A stretch of 64,000 bases of DNA from Gemmatimonadota bacterium (GTDB taxonomy: Bacteria > Gemmatimonadota > Gemmatimonadetes > Longimicrobiales > Gaopeijiaceae), in NCBI GenBank assembly GCA_022826565.1, contig JAJDUP010000035.1, forward strand, positions 124,001-188,000, read 5' to 3'. Both the position numbers and the translations under genes were made by a program. Positions 25,209 through 34,719 of the stretch are shown one piece after another. Numbering within the stretch: position 1 is the first letter of the stretch; every line of letters starts with the position of its first letter. The notes beneath the pieces are model-generated. The model saw only the letters and a list, made by a program, of their open reading frames with translations. It was not told the origin of the DNA and did no database searches.

Positions 25209-26534
25209 CTACGTCGCCGCGTGCCACCAGCGAGAGGGCTTCAGGCGCTCTCCTCGCCCGCTGCGGCGGTCCAGCCACAGCGCCAGGCGCCGCAGCGGCG
25301 TCCCCGCCATCCATCGCCACGCGCGGCTCCACCAGCCGGTGTAGTCGCGGTTATAGGGGCAGACGCGCACACAGATCGAGCAGTCGGTGTTCTGGTTGGC
25401 CCAGAAGCGGAAGCACTTCTCGGCGTCGGTGGTCCATTTGCGGATGCCCCGGATGTTGGAGCGGTTGTGGACCTCGGCGGACGGCTCGGCGTCGGCGATC
25501 GCCCGGGCGGGACAGCCCACGGTGCAGGCCCGGCAGATGTCGCAGGTCTCCTTCACTCCGAACGAGATCGGGCGGTCGTGGGCCAGCGGCATGTCGGTGA
25601 AGATCTTGCCGAGGCGGACGCGCGGGCCGAATTCGCGGGTGATCAGGAGGCCGTGGCGACCGTATTCCCCGAGCCCCGCCTGGATGGCGAGGGGGATGGC
25701 GAGCGCCGAATCGTTCATGCTCGCCACGGCGCGGTAGCCCAGGTTGGTGATGTACTGCGCGATCGCCAGCAGCACGATCGTGTCGCGGGAGTAGGTGGCC
25801 CCGGTCGCGGTGCCGCTCAGGGCCGAAGGGGCCGTACGCAGGAGTTCCCGGTCCATGGACTGCGCGATGACGATCACGTTGCCGAGATCGGTGGAGATTT
25901 CCTGCGGCTTTTCGGCCTCGTTCTCACGGCTGTAGGCGTGGGTGTAGAGCCAGCGCTGGTCGTTGCGGGTGATGCCGACCAGGTCCGCCCCGAGCGTTTT
26001 GGCCGCGTACTTGATCTCGCTGGCCATCTCCGCCGGTGACGAAACCGGCAGGGCGCTGCCCGGGCCGTCGCGCACGGCTGTGTACGGATCCAGGAAACCC
26101 TCGCGCCGGTCGTCGCCGTCGCGCATCTCCGCGAAGATGTCCGTGACATGCCACGATGCGTTGCGCAGGGCGTAGTCGCGCTGCGTGAAGCCGTCCGCCT
26201 TCCGCCAGGTCAGCTTCGGCGTCCGGTACGTCTCGTAGAACATGTCGGAGCGGTGGGAGCGCACCCGGGGGTCCCAGAAGGAGCGGCAGAAGATGTCGTC
26301 CTTCTGGGAGAAGCGGGTGAAGTCGCCGCCGATCTCGAAGCCGGCTTCGCGGTCGAGGGCGGCGAGCGCGGGATCGGCGGCGGAGCCGGTGGGGGCGGGG
26401 CCGGGGGCAGCAGGGTCGTCGGCAACGGGGCGGGCCGGACCGACGGAGGGCGCCGGCCTGCGCGTGGCCGTTCCGGTCGCGAGTCCGGCCTGCGGGAGAG
26501 CGCGGCCGGATTGGGTGGGGCGATCGTCGTCCAT
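25209..26534 (-). CDS. Reductive dehalogenase (RdhA)-like corrinoid iron-sulfur protein, soluble type
   Basis: Homologue of cobamide-dependent reductive dehalogenases, about 441 aa. It has AKTLGADLVGI, the LGYRAV block, the highly conserved AIPLAIQAGLGEYGRHGLLI segment, FGPRVRLGKIFTDMPL, then two iron-sulfur motifs: CDICRACTVGCP (about 329-340) and a C-x12-CSICVRVCP arrangement (about 381-400). No Tat signal and no membrane anchor gene (rdhB) are present, as in soluble, non-respiratory RdhA. The QueG epoxyqueuosine reductase family is related, but the GLGEYGRHGLL/TDMPL pattern favours RdhA. Substrate unknown. Start chosen at ATG 26534 in front of a proline-rich linker; ATG 26648 is also open and cannot be excluded. 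Confidence 0.75.
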   Translation of the reverse strand: MDDDRPTQSGRALPQAGLATGTATRRPAPSVGPARPVADDPAAPGPAPTGSAADPALAALDREAGFEIGGDFTRFSQKDDIFCRSFWDPRVRSHRSDMFYETYRTPKLTWRKADGFTQRDYALRNASWHVTDIFAEMRDGDDRREGFLDPYTAVRDGPGSALPVSSPAEMASEIKYAAKTLGADLVGITRNDQRWLYTHAYSRENEAEKPQEISTDLGNVIVIAQSMDRELLRTAPSALSGTATGATYSRDTIVLLAIAQYITNLGYRAVASMNDSALAIPLAIQAGLGEYGRHGLLITREFGPRVRLGKIFTDMPLAHDRPISFGVKETCDICRACTVGCPARAIADAEPSAEVHNRSNIRGIRKWTTDAEKCFRFWANQNTDCSICVRVCPYNRDYTGWWSRAWRWMAGTPLRRLALWLDRRSGRGERLKPSRWWHAAT

Positions 26535-26663
26535 CGGATTCAATGTACTGCTGGGGCGCCCGTTTGTCCGCCAGGAAAGGATGACTGGGGCAAGGGACGG
26601 CCTCAGGGGCCTGTAAGCCAGCACGGTGCGAAGCCGGAAGCCAACCATGCTTCAAGGTTTCTT

Positions 26664-26694
26664 GTCGGCCACAAAGGGTGTGAATCTGGCCGAC
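26664..26694 (-). repeat. Inverted-repeat element copy A
   Basis: GTCGGCCA (26664-26671) and TGGCCGAC (26687-26694) form a perfect 8-bp inverted repeat with a 15-base spacer. It lies between the ABC exporter and the RdhA gene. It shares TTGTC-S-GCCA and GAATCTGGC-S-GAC with the repeat at 60628-60661, where one stem base pair is swapped on both sides. A half-site, TTGTCCGCCA, recurs at 26564-26573, 30 bases before the RdhA ATG. Confidence 0.45.
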
Positions 26695-26696
26695 GC

Positions 26697-28523
26697 TCAG
26701 GATCGACTACGGATCCTGACCACCGCGCCCGGGCCCAGCTCCTCGCCCGGGTTCACGAAGCGGTTCATTTCGATCCGGTACTGGCGATCGTGAAGTTCCC
26801 TGTAGCGCCCGTCGAGCTCCATCAGATCGGCGTGAGTCCCCCGTTCCACCACCCTGCCCTCCTCGATCACCAGGATCTGGTCCGCGCTGCGGATCGTCGA
26901 CAGGCGGTGGGCGATGACGAAGGTCGTGCGTCCGGCGCGCAGCGTGCGCAGTCCCTCCTGGATCTGCGCTTCGCTCTCGGAGTCGAGGCTGGAGGTGGCT
27001 TCGTCGAGGATCAGGATGCGCGGATCGGCGAGGATGGCGCGCGCAATCGCCAGGCGCTGGCGCTGGCCGCCCGACACCTTGACGCCGCGCTCGCCGATGA
27101 TGGTGTCGTAGCCATCGGGAAAGGCGGTGACGAACTCGTGGCAGTGCGCGAGCTTCGCGGCGCGGATCACGTCGTCACGGGTCGCGCGCGTACGGCCGTA
27201 GCGGATGTTGTACTCGACGGTGTCGTCGAAGAGGAAGTTGTCCTGCAGCACCACCCCCACCTGGCGCCGGTAGTCGGCGAGTCGGACTCCGGCCAGGTCG
27301 CGCCCGTCGACGAGAACGCGCCCCGAATCCGGCGCGTTGAAGGACAGGACAAGGCTGACCAGGGTGCTCTTCCCCGACCCCGAGGACCCCACGAGCGCCG
27401 TGGTCGACCCCGGCGGCGCGTCCAGCGAGACGCCCTGGAGGACCGGCGTATCCTCATCGTAGGCGAACCACACGTCCTCGAAGGCGATGTGGCCGTCGGT
27501 CGCGGACATCGCCGCCCTGTCCACGTCTCCGTCAGCTTCGGTCACCATCCCCCGGATCTCGCGGATGCGGTCGAGTCCCGCGAACGCCTCCGTGATCTGG
27601 GTGCCGATGCTGGCCATCTGCACAAGCGGAGTGATCATCCAGCCGGTGACGAGGACGTACATGATGAGGTCGCCCAGGGTCATCTCCCCGGCGAGCACCG
27701 CGCGCCCCCCGATCAGGATTATCATGGTGCCGATCGCGCCGGTGATGACCGACGAGAAGGCCGTGATCGCCGACACGCCGGTGACGGCCTGGGCGACGTT
27801 GCGAAGGAGCCGGTGCGCCCCCCGCGCGAAGACCAGGTTCTCCTTCCGCTCGGAGGTGTAGGCCTTGACGATGCGCACGCCCGAGAGGCTTTCGCCGAGC
27901 CTGCCAGTGACGTCGGCGTTGATCTTGCCGCGCTCGCGGAAGAGGGGCCGCAGGCGCCGGAAGGCGAAGGCCATGGCGCCGCCGAAGACGATCAGCACCG
28001 CGACCGTGTACAGGGTGAGCGACAAGTTGAGGTAGAGCAGGAGGGCGAGCGACAGCGCCGCCGTGAGGAGGCCGCCCGTCAGCTGCACGAGCCCCGTCCC
28101 GACAAGGTTCCGGATCCCCTCGGCGTCGGTCATGATGCGCGAGATGAGGACGCCGGACTTGGTCGAGTCGAAGTAGTTGACGGGAAGGCGCGCGACGTGG
28201 GCCTGCACCGTCTTGCGCATCTCGGTGATCGCCCGCTGGGCGGTGACGCCGAGGATCTGGGAGAGGGCGAAGGAGCTGCCGCCCTGGAGGAGGGCGGCCA
28301 GCGCGACGCCGAGGGCGAGGGGGAGGAGCAGGTCGGCTCGTCCCCCGCCCACGACATCGTCGATGAGGAACTTCGACGACGCCGGGATCGCCATCCCCAC
28401 CACCCGTCCGATGGTCATGACGACCAGGCCGAGGGCGACGCGCCGGCGATACCGCCAGATGATCTGCCGCGCTTCGCGCCAGACCCTGCCCGGCTGGAGT
28501 TTCTGCTTCTGCTTGTCCGGCAA
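26697..28523 (-). CDS. ABC exporter, fused permease-ATPase (MsbA-like)
   Basis: Half-transporter of about 608 aa: six transmembrane helices (about 25-330) followed by a nucleotide-binding domain with Walker A GSSGSGKST, Q-loop in VVLQDNFLFDD, signature VSGGQRQR, Walker B ILILDEATSSLD and H-loop IAHRLST. It functions as a homodimer or with a similar protein; relatives export lipids, lipopeptides or drugs. The start chosen is TTG at 28523, which has a textbook GGAGG six bases upstream. The frame is open to 28733, but that stretch is Arg/Pro-rich and uncharacteristic. No partner half-transporter is adjacent, which fits a homodimer. Substrate unknown. Confidence 0.9.
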   Translation of the reverse strand: MPDKQKQKLQPGRVWREARQIIWRYRRRVALGLVVMTIGRVVGMAIPASSKFLIDDVVGGGRADLLLPLALGVALAALLQGGSSFALSQILGVTAQRAITEMRKTVQAHVARLPVNYFDSTKSGVLISRIMTDAEGIRNLVGTGLVQLTGGLLTAALSLALLLYLNLSLTLYTVAVLIVFGGAMAFAFRRLRPLFRERGKINADVTGRLGESLSGVRIVKAYTSERKENLVFARGAHRLLRNVAQAVTGVSAITAFSSVITGAIGTMIILIGGRAVLAGEMTLGDLIMYVLVTGWMITPLVQMASIGTQITEAFAGLDRIREIRGMVTEADGDVDRAAMSATDGHIAFEDVWFAYDEDTPVLQGVSLDAPPGSTTALVGSSGSGKSTLVSLVLSFNAPDSGRVLVDGRDLAGVRLADYRRQVGVVLQDNFLFDDTVEYNIRYGRTRATRDDVIRAAKLAHCHEFVTAFPDGYDTIIGERGVKVSGGQRQRLAIARAILADPRILILDEATSSLDSESEAQIQEGLRTLRAGRTTFVIAHRLSTIRSADQILVIEEGRVVERGTHADLMELDGRYRELHDRQYRIEMNRFVNPGEELGPGAVVRIRSRS

Positions 28524-28732
28524 CCGGTTCCTCCGTGATGGGCGGCGGGTCCGCGGGGCTTCCGGCGCGATCCGCGGCGGGCGCCGCCCGGGCGTTTCTC
28601 CGCGTGAACGGTAGCGGAGGCCCCGGAAAGGGCCAAGCCGACGCAGGTGGGGGAACTCCCTCCTCGAGAGTCCCCCCTTGCCCGTGGACAACTGCGCCTC
28701 CGGGAGACCCGGACGCCACCCGCGCGTCCACA

Positions 28733-29827
28733 TCAGTCCACGTCAGGCGGCTCACGGTGAGCGGCCGAGTCGGCGGGCTCGCCCCCGCACACCGCCAGGT
28801 CCGAGAGGAACCTCTGGGCGATCGCGTCGGTGTCCACCTCGCTCACCGCCCCCTCGTCCACAAACGCGCGCAGCCGCCCGGCGCTCATCTCGGCCCTTGC
28901 ATGCCCCGGGTCGAGCGCGGCCGCGGCTCCGTACGCCTCCAGCGCCGCCACCCGGTACCCCGCGCCCTCCAGCGCGCTGCCCAGGTTGTTCCGGAAGGTC
29001 GCGTTGGCGCTGTCCAGGTGGACCGCCAGCGCCAGCGGCCCGACGGCCTCGGCGGCCTCTCCGCGCTGGATGAGCAGGTATCCCATGTTGTTCAGCGACC
29101 AGGTGTCCTCGGGATCGAGCCACAGCGCCTCGTCGTATTTGGCGAGGGCTTCGTGGTGGTCGCCGGCCGCGGCCAGGGAGCGGGCGAGGGTGCGCTTCGC
29201 GGCGACGGACTCCGGGTCGAGGGACTCGGCGAGGGCGGCGTGCTCGGCAGCTGCCGCCCCCTGCCCGAGGTCGATCAGCACGCGGGCCAGGTTGATCCGC
29301 CCCTTGAGATGGTCGGGGTCGATCATGAGCGACTCGACCAGGTGCGCCTCGGCCAGTTCGAGGTAGCCCCCCTTCCAGGCGGCGAGCCCGAGCATGTAGT
29401 GGCCCCAGGGGTTCGTCGGCGCGCGCTCCACATGGCGGATGAACAGGTCCACGGCCTCGCCGTAGCGTCCCGCGCGATAGGCCGACTCCGCATGGCCGTA
29501 GGTGACGGGGGCGGCCTCGTCCCATGTCGTTGCGGCGGGGGGCATGGCGGGCGCGTATTCGTACAGCGCCGTCCCGGTCGGGGTGGTGCCGGGCGGCGGC
29601 GAAGTGGCGGGCGGCGGCGGCAGCGAGGCGGTGTGCGCCGAGGGGGCCTGTGGCAGCGCCGGTGCGGCCGCCACGGTCATTGCCTCGGCGGAGATGTCCC
29701 CGCGCCGCGCAAGGGCATCGTCCTCCCGACACGCTGCGGCGAGTACGAAGATCATGATCGCCAGCGCCGCCGCGATCCAGCGCAACACCCTCTCCGAGCG
29801 GTCCCCTCCTGTTGTCCTGCTGTTCAT
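28733..29827 (-). CDS. TPR-repeat lipoprotein
   Basis: Periplasm-facing lipoprotein, 364 aa. The signal ends LAAACRED (cysteine about 26). A Pro/Ala/Thr-rich linker is followed by about six TPR units (about 125-335) with the usual W-LG-Y-A-P spacing, for example near NPWGHYMLGLAAWKGG and TWSLNNMGYLLIQRG. TPR solenoids bind proteins; no catalytic motif is seen. The ATG at 29827 has GGGAGG five bases before it, whereas the longer open frame to 30079 is proline/arginine-rich and probably not coding. 209 bases separate it from the ABC exporter gene downstream. Confidence 0.8.
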   Translation of the reverse strand: MNSRTTGGDRSERVLRWIAAALAIMIFVLAAACREDDALARRGDISAEAMTVAAAPALPQAPSAHTASLPPPPATSPPPGTTPTGTALYEYAPAMPPAATTWDEAAPVTYGHAESAYRAGRYGEAVDLFIRHVERAPTNPWGHYMLGLAAWKGGYLELAEAHLVESLMIDPDHLKGRINLARVLIDLGQGAAAAEHAALAESLDPESVAAKRTLARSLAAAGDHHEALAKYDEALWLDPEDTWSLNNMGYLLIQRGEAAEAVGPLALAVHLDSANATFRNNLGSALEGAGYRVAALEAYGAAAALDPGHARAEMSAGRLRAFVDEGAVSEVDTDAIAQRFLSDLAVCGGEPADSAAHREPPDVD

Positions 29828-30170
29828 CGTGGCCTCCCAGCCTGGTGCCCCTGGCGGCGCGGCGGGCCGGTCCCGGCCGCGCCAGACGGGGCGTCTTGGT
29901 TGGCCCGGAGTAGGGGCAACGGGCGGGCCAGAACGGGGGAGGGGTGCGGCGCGTGGACCTAACCGGTTGCGGTTGCGCGGTTTGGGGGGTGCGGGGGAGG
30001 TCGGGGTTGGGCGAGGCCGGACCGCGGATGTGGCCGTCGCTACACAGCGTGCGTGCGCGTCATGTGATGCGCGGTCCACAGGTACCCGGTCCTGCGGCGC
30101 TCAACCGGGGCGTGTCCGATCCGGTTTTGGCGGGGCGCGGTGGCGCCGATCCGGTCCGGCCGGCAAGCGC
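29828..30170 (-). other. Gene-free gap with a 30-bp-spaced direct repeat
   Basis: No credible gene is seen in this 343-base, GC-rich stretch. It contains the exact 10-mer CCGATCCGGT twice, at 30116-30125 and 30146-30155, that is 30 bases apart or about three helical turns. It should hold the promoter of the TPR gene and the end of the regulator transcript, but I see no clear -10/-35 or T-tailed hairpin. Confidence 0.4.
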
Positions 30171-31595
30171 CTACTTCCCCGGGCGGCGCACCCCCAGGCG
30201 GTTCATGATCTTGATCAGGCTCGAATGGTCGGACAGCCCGAGCGACCGGGCGGTGCGGCTGATCACCCATTCGTTCGCCTGGAGCGCCGCCACGATGATC
30301 GCGCGTTCGGCGGCGCGCTTCTGCTCCTGGTAGCTGGGAGCAGGTGCGTCGGCGCGAGGGGGTGGGGGCGCGAAGGACGCGGCGGCGCGCGGACGGGGAC
30401 GCGCCAGGTCCGGGGGCAGGTGCGCCAGATCCAGCACCGGGCCGTCCGAGGCGATGATCATGCGCTCGATGGTGTTCCTGAGCTCGCGGACGTTGTTGCG
30501 CTCCCAACTGCGGGCGCGCAGTTCGGCGAGGGCAGCCTCCGTGACGGGGCGGGGCGAGCGGCCCAGGCGGGCGGGGAGCGTCGAAGCGAAGTGCGCCGCC
30601 AGCAGGGGGATGTCGCGAGGGCGGTCGCGGAGCGGCGGCACGCGGATGACGTGGACGTTGACGCGATGGAGCAGGTCGTCGCGGAAATCGCCCGCTTCGG
30701 CGGCCGCATCGAGGTCGCGGTGGGTGGCGGCCACGATCCGCGCCCCCACGGTGATTGGCTCTTCGGCTCCCAGGCGGACGATCTCGCCGCCCTCGAGCAC
30801 GCGCAGCAGCCTGGCCTGCACACCCCCCGGGAGTTCGCCGATCTCGTCGAGGAAGAGCGTGCCCGAGGTCGCGCGCTCGAAGGCGCCCCGCCTGGCCTTC
30901 AGGGCGCCGGTGAACGCGCCGCGGTCATGTCCGAACAGGTCGCTGTCGACCAGCCCTTCCGCGATGCCGCCGCAGTTGACCGCCACGAAGGCCTCGCTCT
31001 GCCGCCGGCTCCGCCGGTGCAGCTCCCTCGCCACCAGCTCCTTGCCCGTGCCGCTCTCGCCCAGCACCAGGACCGGGCTGGGGATGTCGGCCAGCCTGTC
31101 GATCGCCGCGCCCACCTCGATCATCGCGGCGCTCTCGCCGATCAGCGGCGACGATTCGGCGGCCCCCCGCTCCAGCTCGCCCAGCCGCTGGCGCAGGTCG
31201 GTCTGCCGCAGCGCCAGGCGCACTTCCTGCACGACCCGCTCCATCGGCTCGGCCTTGTCGATGAAGCTGAAGGCGCCGAGGCGCACCGCCTCCACGCAGC
31301 GGTCGAAGCTGCCCGTCCCCGTGTAGACGATCACCGGGACGTCGATCGAGCGGTGTTCCATGGCGCGGAGCACGTCGAAGCCGTCGAGCCCGGGCATTTC
31401 GAGGTCGAGGATGACGCAGTCGACCACTTCGCGCCCGAGAATCTCCAGCCCCTCGGCGCCCCCGTGGGCGATGCGCGTGCGGAATCCGCCGAGACGCCGG
31501 ATGTCGTATGCGTACTGCTCGGCCAGCGGGGGCACGTCGTCGACGATCAGCACCATCGCCCCCGACGGGTGGATCCGTCTGCCTGCGGTCGTCAT
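30171..31595 (-). CDS. NtrC-family sigma-54-dependent response regulator
   Basis: Transcription activator, 474 aa. A receiver domain (about 14-130; phospho-acceptor D64 in [11 protein letters not shown], conserved K114) is followed by an AAA+ sigma-54 activator domain with Walker A GESGTGKE (about 175-182), the GAFTGA loop that contacts sigma-54, and Walker [13 protein letters not shown]. The C-terminus (about 430-474) has a Fis-type helix-turn-helix, [20 protein letters not shown]. The ATG overlaps the stop of the kinase gene (ATGA), so the two form a cognate pair. It activates sigma-54 promoters on phosphorylation; its targets cannot be named. Confidence 0.93.
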   Translation of the reverse strand: MTTAGRRIHPSGAMVLIVDDVPPLAEQYAYDIRRLGGFRTRIAHGGAEGLEILGREVVDCVILDLEMPGLDGFDVLRAMEHRSIDVPVIVYTGTGSFDRCVEAVRLGAFSFIDKAEPMERVVQEVRLALRQTDLRQRLGELERGAAESSPLIGESAAMIEVGAAIDRLADIPSPVLVLGESGTGKELVARELHRRSRRQSEAFVAVNCGGIAEGLVDSDLFGHDRGAFTGALKARRGAFERATSGTLFLDEIGELPGGVQARLLRVLEGGEIVRLGAEEPITVGARIVAATHRDLDAAAEAGDFRDDLLHRVNVHVIRVPPLRDRPRDIPLLAAHFASTLPARLGRSPRPVTEAALAELRARSWERNNVRELRNTIERMIIASDGPVLDLAHLPPDLARPRPRAAASFAPPPPRADAPAPSYQEQKRAAERAIIVAALQANEWVISRTARSLGLSDHSSLIKIMNRLGVRRPGK

Positions 31596-33370
31596 GCGGA
31601 AGCCTCCCCGGCTGCCTTCAGAATCACATGCACGGTGGTGCCCCGCCCCTCCTCGCTCTCCAGCCGGATCTCCCCGCCCACATCCCGCACCAGCCGTCGG
31701 GTGATCGCCAGCCCGAGTCCCGTGCCTTCGGCGCGCGTGGTGAAGAAAGGCTCGAAGACGCGGCTCCGGACCTCGGGCGGGATGCCGGGGCCGTCGTCGG
31801 CGACGGTCAAACGATAGCGTGGCTGGCCGTCACTCCACTCGGCATCGACCGACACCCGAACCTCTCGCCCGTCCGCGCCGGCCGCCGCGACCGCATTGGC
31901 GACGATGTTCTCGACGACGCGCCGCAGCGAGAGCGCGTCCATCTCGACCCATGCCGGATTGCGCCCGAGGTCGTGAGTCACCCGGACCCCGGCCTGTGCC
32001 TGGTTGGCCTCGACGACCGACCGCGCCACCGCGCGCAGCTCCGAGCGGTCCCGGGCTCCGTGGACGGCCACGGCGCGATACTGCTCGGCAAGGCCGCCGA
32101 GGTAGTCCAGGCTCGCGTCGAGGGTGGGGGCACGGGCATCGAAGGCCCCCGCCAGGGCGCCGGGGCCGGTGTTGCGGGCCTCCGAGAGGTGTCTGACGAC
32201 GTTGCGGATGGGAACCAGCCCGTTGCGCACATCGTGATTTACCTGGCGGGCGAATTCCCCCCGCGTGGCGCGCTTCTCCGCGTCCTTCACGCGCGAGATG
32301 CCGTCACGGATGCGTTGCAGCATCCCGTTCAGGAAGACGGCGAGCCGGTCCAGCTCGCGCGCGCCCCCGCGCCCGAAGGTCGTGTCGAGCCGTCCCAGGT
32401 GTACCCGCCTCGCGGTGGCGGCGAGGCGTTCGACCGGATCGGAGAGCCGCCGGGCCATGAAGCGCCCCAGGATCACCGCGAGCAGTGCCGCCGCAACGAG
32501 GGAGATGATGAGCACCCGGTCGAAAGACCGCACCATGGCCGCGAGGAGCGGGTCGTTCCAGACGATGACCAGGTCTACCGGCACGATCTCCGCAGCGGTC
32601 GCCGGAGCTTCGCCCACGGCACTGCCGCCACCGGAACCGGCCCGCACCGCACTCGGCCAGTCCTGCCAGAGAACGCGGCCGATCGTGCGGCGTCCCTCGT
32701 AGCCGCCGCCGTCCTGGGCGTCCCCGCCACCGCCCTCCCCACCGCGCCCGGCCCCCGCAATCCGGACGCTCTCGGCCCCGACTCCCCCCTCCGCCACGAG
32801 CGCTGCCCGGGCATCGGCCGGCGCCAGGCCCAGCCCGGACACGCTGCCTCCCACGATCCCGATGATCTCGACACCTCCGATGTCGAACCGTTCGCCGCGC
32901 GTCAGGACCAGTCCATCCGGCGTGGGGAAGGGAACGCGGGTGACGATCGGGGCTCCCGCGCGGCCGGCGAGGGCGGCCAGCGCCGGATCGCGCCGGCCCG
33001 CGTCGCCCGCGAAGTGACTGGCGGCCAGAATCTCGCCGGTCGTGTCCAGCAGAAACGCCACATCCAGCCCGCTCGACGACGCGAACCGCGCCAGCGCCGC
33101 CTGCAGTCCCGGGCGGCTTCGCGACCGCGCCGCGATCCGTACCGTGTTGTCCCCGGTGAGCAGGGCGCCGAGCGCGGCCAGGCGGTCCTCCAGCCGGGCC
33201 GCACCCTGCAGCCACGCCTCGGCGATGCGGTCTCCCCTCTCGCGCATCCGCTGCTCGTTCGCGTCGGCGAGGCGGCGGGTGCCGGCCGAGCGGACCACCA
33301 GGCCGAGACAGAGCACCGGGATCCACGCCACCACGATCCCGGCGAGGATCAGCCTGCCGCGAAAGGTCAT
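31592..33370 (-). CDS. Membrane sensor histidine kinase (NtrB/NtrY-like)
   Basis: Sensor kinase, 592 aa. One transmembrane helix lies near 9-27, a periplasmic sensor region of about 240 residues with a low-complexity Gly-rich insert follows, then a second helix (near 275-297), a HAMP-like linker, and the catalytic core: phospho-accepting histidine in NHDVRNGL (about 378), N-box [12 protein letters not shown]-boxes DDGPGIP and GTGLGLAI. The ATG at 33370 overlaps the TGA of the upstream lipoprotein gene, and the stop overlaps the ATG of the regulator. The open frame continues upstream to 34636 but only as a shadow of the lipoprotein gene. The signal is unknown; the upstream lipoprotein may supply it. 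Confidence 0.92.
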   Translation of the reverse strand: MTFRGRLILAGIVVAWIPVLCLGLVVRSAGTRRLADANEQRMRERGDRIAEAWLQGAARLEDRLAALGALLTGDNTVRIAARSRSRPGLQAALARFASSSGLDVAFLLDTTGEILAASHFAGDAGRRDPALAALAGRAGAPIVTRVPFPTPDGLVLTRGERFDIGGVEIIGIVGGSVSGLGLAPADARAALVAEGGVGAESVRIAGAGRGGEGGGGDAQDGGGYEGRRTIGRVLWQDWPSAVRAGSGGGSAVGEAPATAAEIVPVDLVIVWNDPLLAAMVRSFDRVLIISLVAAALLAVILGRFMARRLSDPVERLAATARRVHLGRLDTTFGRGGARELDRLAVFLNGMLQRIRDGISRVKDAEKRATRGEFARQVNHDVRNGLVPIRNVVRHLSEARNTGPGALAGAFDARAPTLDASLDYLGGLAEQYRAVAVHGARDRSELRAVARSVVEANQAQAGVRVTHDLGRNPAWVEMDALSLRRVVENIVANAVAAAGADGREVRVSVDAEWSDGQPRYRLTVADDGPGIPPEVRSRVFEPFFTTRAEGTGLGLAITRRLVRDVGGEIRLESEEGRGTTVHVILKAAGEASA

Positions 33371-34659
33371 TGCGGCCATCCCGAAGGTCCCGCTGCATGG
33401 CACGATTTCGCGGCATGGCACAATTCCGCGATATGGTATGATTCCGGTTGTATGGCACGTTCCCGTCGCATGGCAGGCGCAGGCGGGCCGATTTCGAAAA
33501 CGGCGGCCTCTCCGACCAGGACAGTGGCAGCCCCGGCAGCGCGCATCGGTCCCCACGCCTCCAGCGCGCGCAGCACCTCCGCGTGCAGCGAACAGGGATG
33601 ACCGGGACCCGACTCCACCCTCAAGACCGCGGCCACATCGGACTGCGCCCGCCCGGGCCGCGCTCCTCCCGCCGCACGCACCGACGGCCTCGCAGCCGAC
33701 CCGGCCAGGGCGCGCGCCGTGGAGCCGTGCCGGTCGCGGCGCATGATGGCGGAGACGATTCTCTCGGCGAGTTGAAGGCCCGGCAGATCGCCTTCCCGGT
33801 AGCTCACCGTGGGCTCCGCCGGAGCGGGCCGGGCCCGCCCCCCTTCCGCGTCGCCGGCCAGCGAGGACGCGCCGCACCGACCGGCAAGTTCGCCCCAGGT
33901 GAACGCGGCAGCCCTCCTGGCGCCCTCCGCACCCCATTGCACCCAGTCCGCCGCAACCGCTCGCCCGAGTTCCACCGCCGCCGCTCCCCCCGCATCCCCG
34001 GCATCGCCCGCGAACACCACCATGTAGAGCCGATCGAACGCCACCATCCGCACCGGGCGGCCCATCGACCGCGCATACTCGACCGAGGCGCCGTGGCGCG
34101 TCAGCACAGTCTGCCCGGCGTCGATCGCGTCGCGCGCATCTCCCTCCCGCACCGCGAGCGGCACCCCCGACAGCCTCTGATCGGCGAACAGCCGTTCCGG
34201 CTCCGTCCCCGGCGCCTGCGGCGGCCCTCCAAAGCGAACCTCCACGCTTCCGCCGGGGAGCACCGTGATCGCCTCGATCCGGTGCCCCAGCCAGGGCGGC
34301 TCCGTGAGCGGCGGCCACGCCTCGACAAGCTCGGCGCCGGTGGGCCCGCCGGTCGGCTCCGCGAAGTCGAGGGTCACCTCGTCCCCATCCCGCGACCAGC
34401 CCGCCCTGCCCGGCAGCACCTCGCCGCCGCATCCGAGCCGAAGGAGCGCATGCGCATACCCGGCGCCCGCCGCGCTTTCCGGGCATGCCTCGCCTCCAAC
34501 GGGCGCGGGCGCGATGGGTTCGGACGCCACGGGCTCGCGCGCCACGCGCTCGGGGGCGGCGGACCCGGGCGCCACGGGCGCCGGCACCCCACCCTCCATC
34601 GGCACCGGACCGCAGGCGGCGGGCAGCAGGCAGCATGCAAACCGCATCCAGTGGGTCAT
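33367..34659 (-). CDS. Lipoprotein upstream of the kinase, solute-binding-like
   Basis: 430-aa lipoprotein: the signal ends LLPAACGP (cysteine about 16), followed by a Pro/Ala/Glu linker. The body has traits of family-5 solute-binding proteins, such as [16 protein letters not shown] and a [15 protein letters not shown] segment, but is strongly diverged, so the assignment is tentative. Cysteines near 68, 82, 265, 363 and the C-terminus could form disulfides. It is the first gene of a three-gene operon with the histidine kinase (ATGA overlap) and the sigma-54 regulator, so a ligand-sensing role for the kinase is a reasonable inference. The C-terminal codons overlap an 18-bp tandem repeat. Start ATG 34659 was preferred over GTG 34701 because it begins the signal peptide. 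Confidence 0.6.
   Translation of the reverse strand: MTHWMRFACCLLPAACGPVPMEGGVPAPVAPGSAAPERVAREPVASEPIAPAPVGGEACPESAAGAGYAHALLRLGCGGEVLPGRAGWSRDGDEVTLDFAEPTGGPTGAELVEAWPPLTEPPWLGHRIEAITVLPGGSVEVRFGGPPQAPGTEPERLFADQRLSGVPLAVREGDARDAIDAGQTVLTRHGASVEYARSMGRPVRMVAFDRLYMVVFAGDAGDAGGAAAVELGRAVAADWVQWGAEGARRAAAFTWGELAGRCGASSLAGDAEGGRARPAPAEPTVSYREGDLPGLQLAERIVSAIMRRDRHGSTARALAGSAARPSVRAAGGARPGRAQSDVAAVLRVESGPGHPCSLHAEVLRALEAWGPMRAAGAATVLVGEAAVFEIGPPAPAMRRERAIQPESYHIAELCHAAKSCHAAGPSGWPQ
33396..33476. repeat. 18-bp imperfect tandem repeat
   Basis: About four and a half units of a YATGGCACRATTYCGCGG-type sequence: 33396-33413, 33414-33431, 33432-33450, 33451-33468 and a partial unit 33469-33476. They lie inside the 3' end of the lipoprotein gene, ending 25 bases before the kinase ATG. 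In the lipoprotein frame they give related hexapeptides such as AELCHA and AKSCHA. Confidence 0.6.
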
Positions 34660-34719
34660 CGGCCAGTGCTCCTCATCGTCGCTGGCAGTCGCGGCGGGCA
34701 CGCCGTTAGAATCGCAAGC

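Noticed and set aside
28649-28676. GGGGGAACTC hairpin as a terminator after the TPR gene
   Set aside because: The stem has a bulge and is not followed by a T-run on either strand.
33396-33476. Sigma-54 promoters formed by the GGCAC repeat units
   Set aside because: The GG to GC distance in the units is 9 or 11, not the strict 10 needed, and they lie within a coding 3' end.
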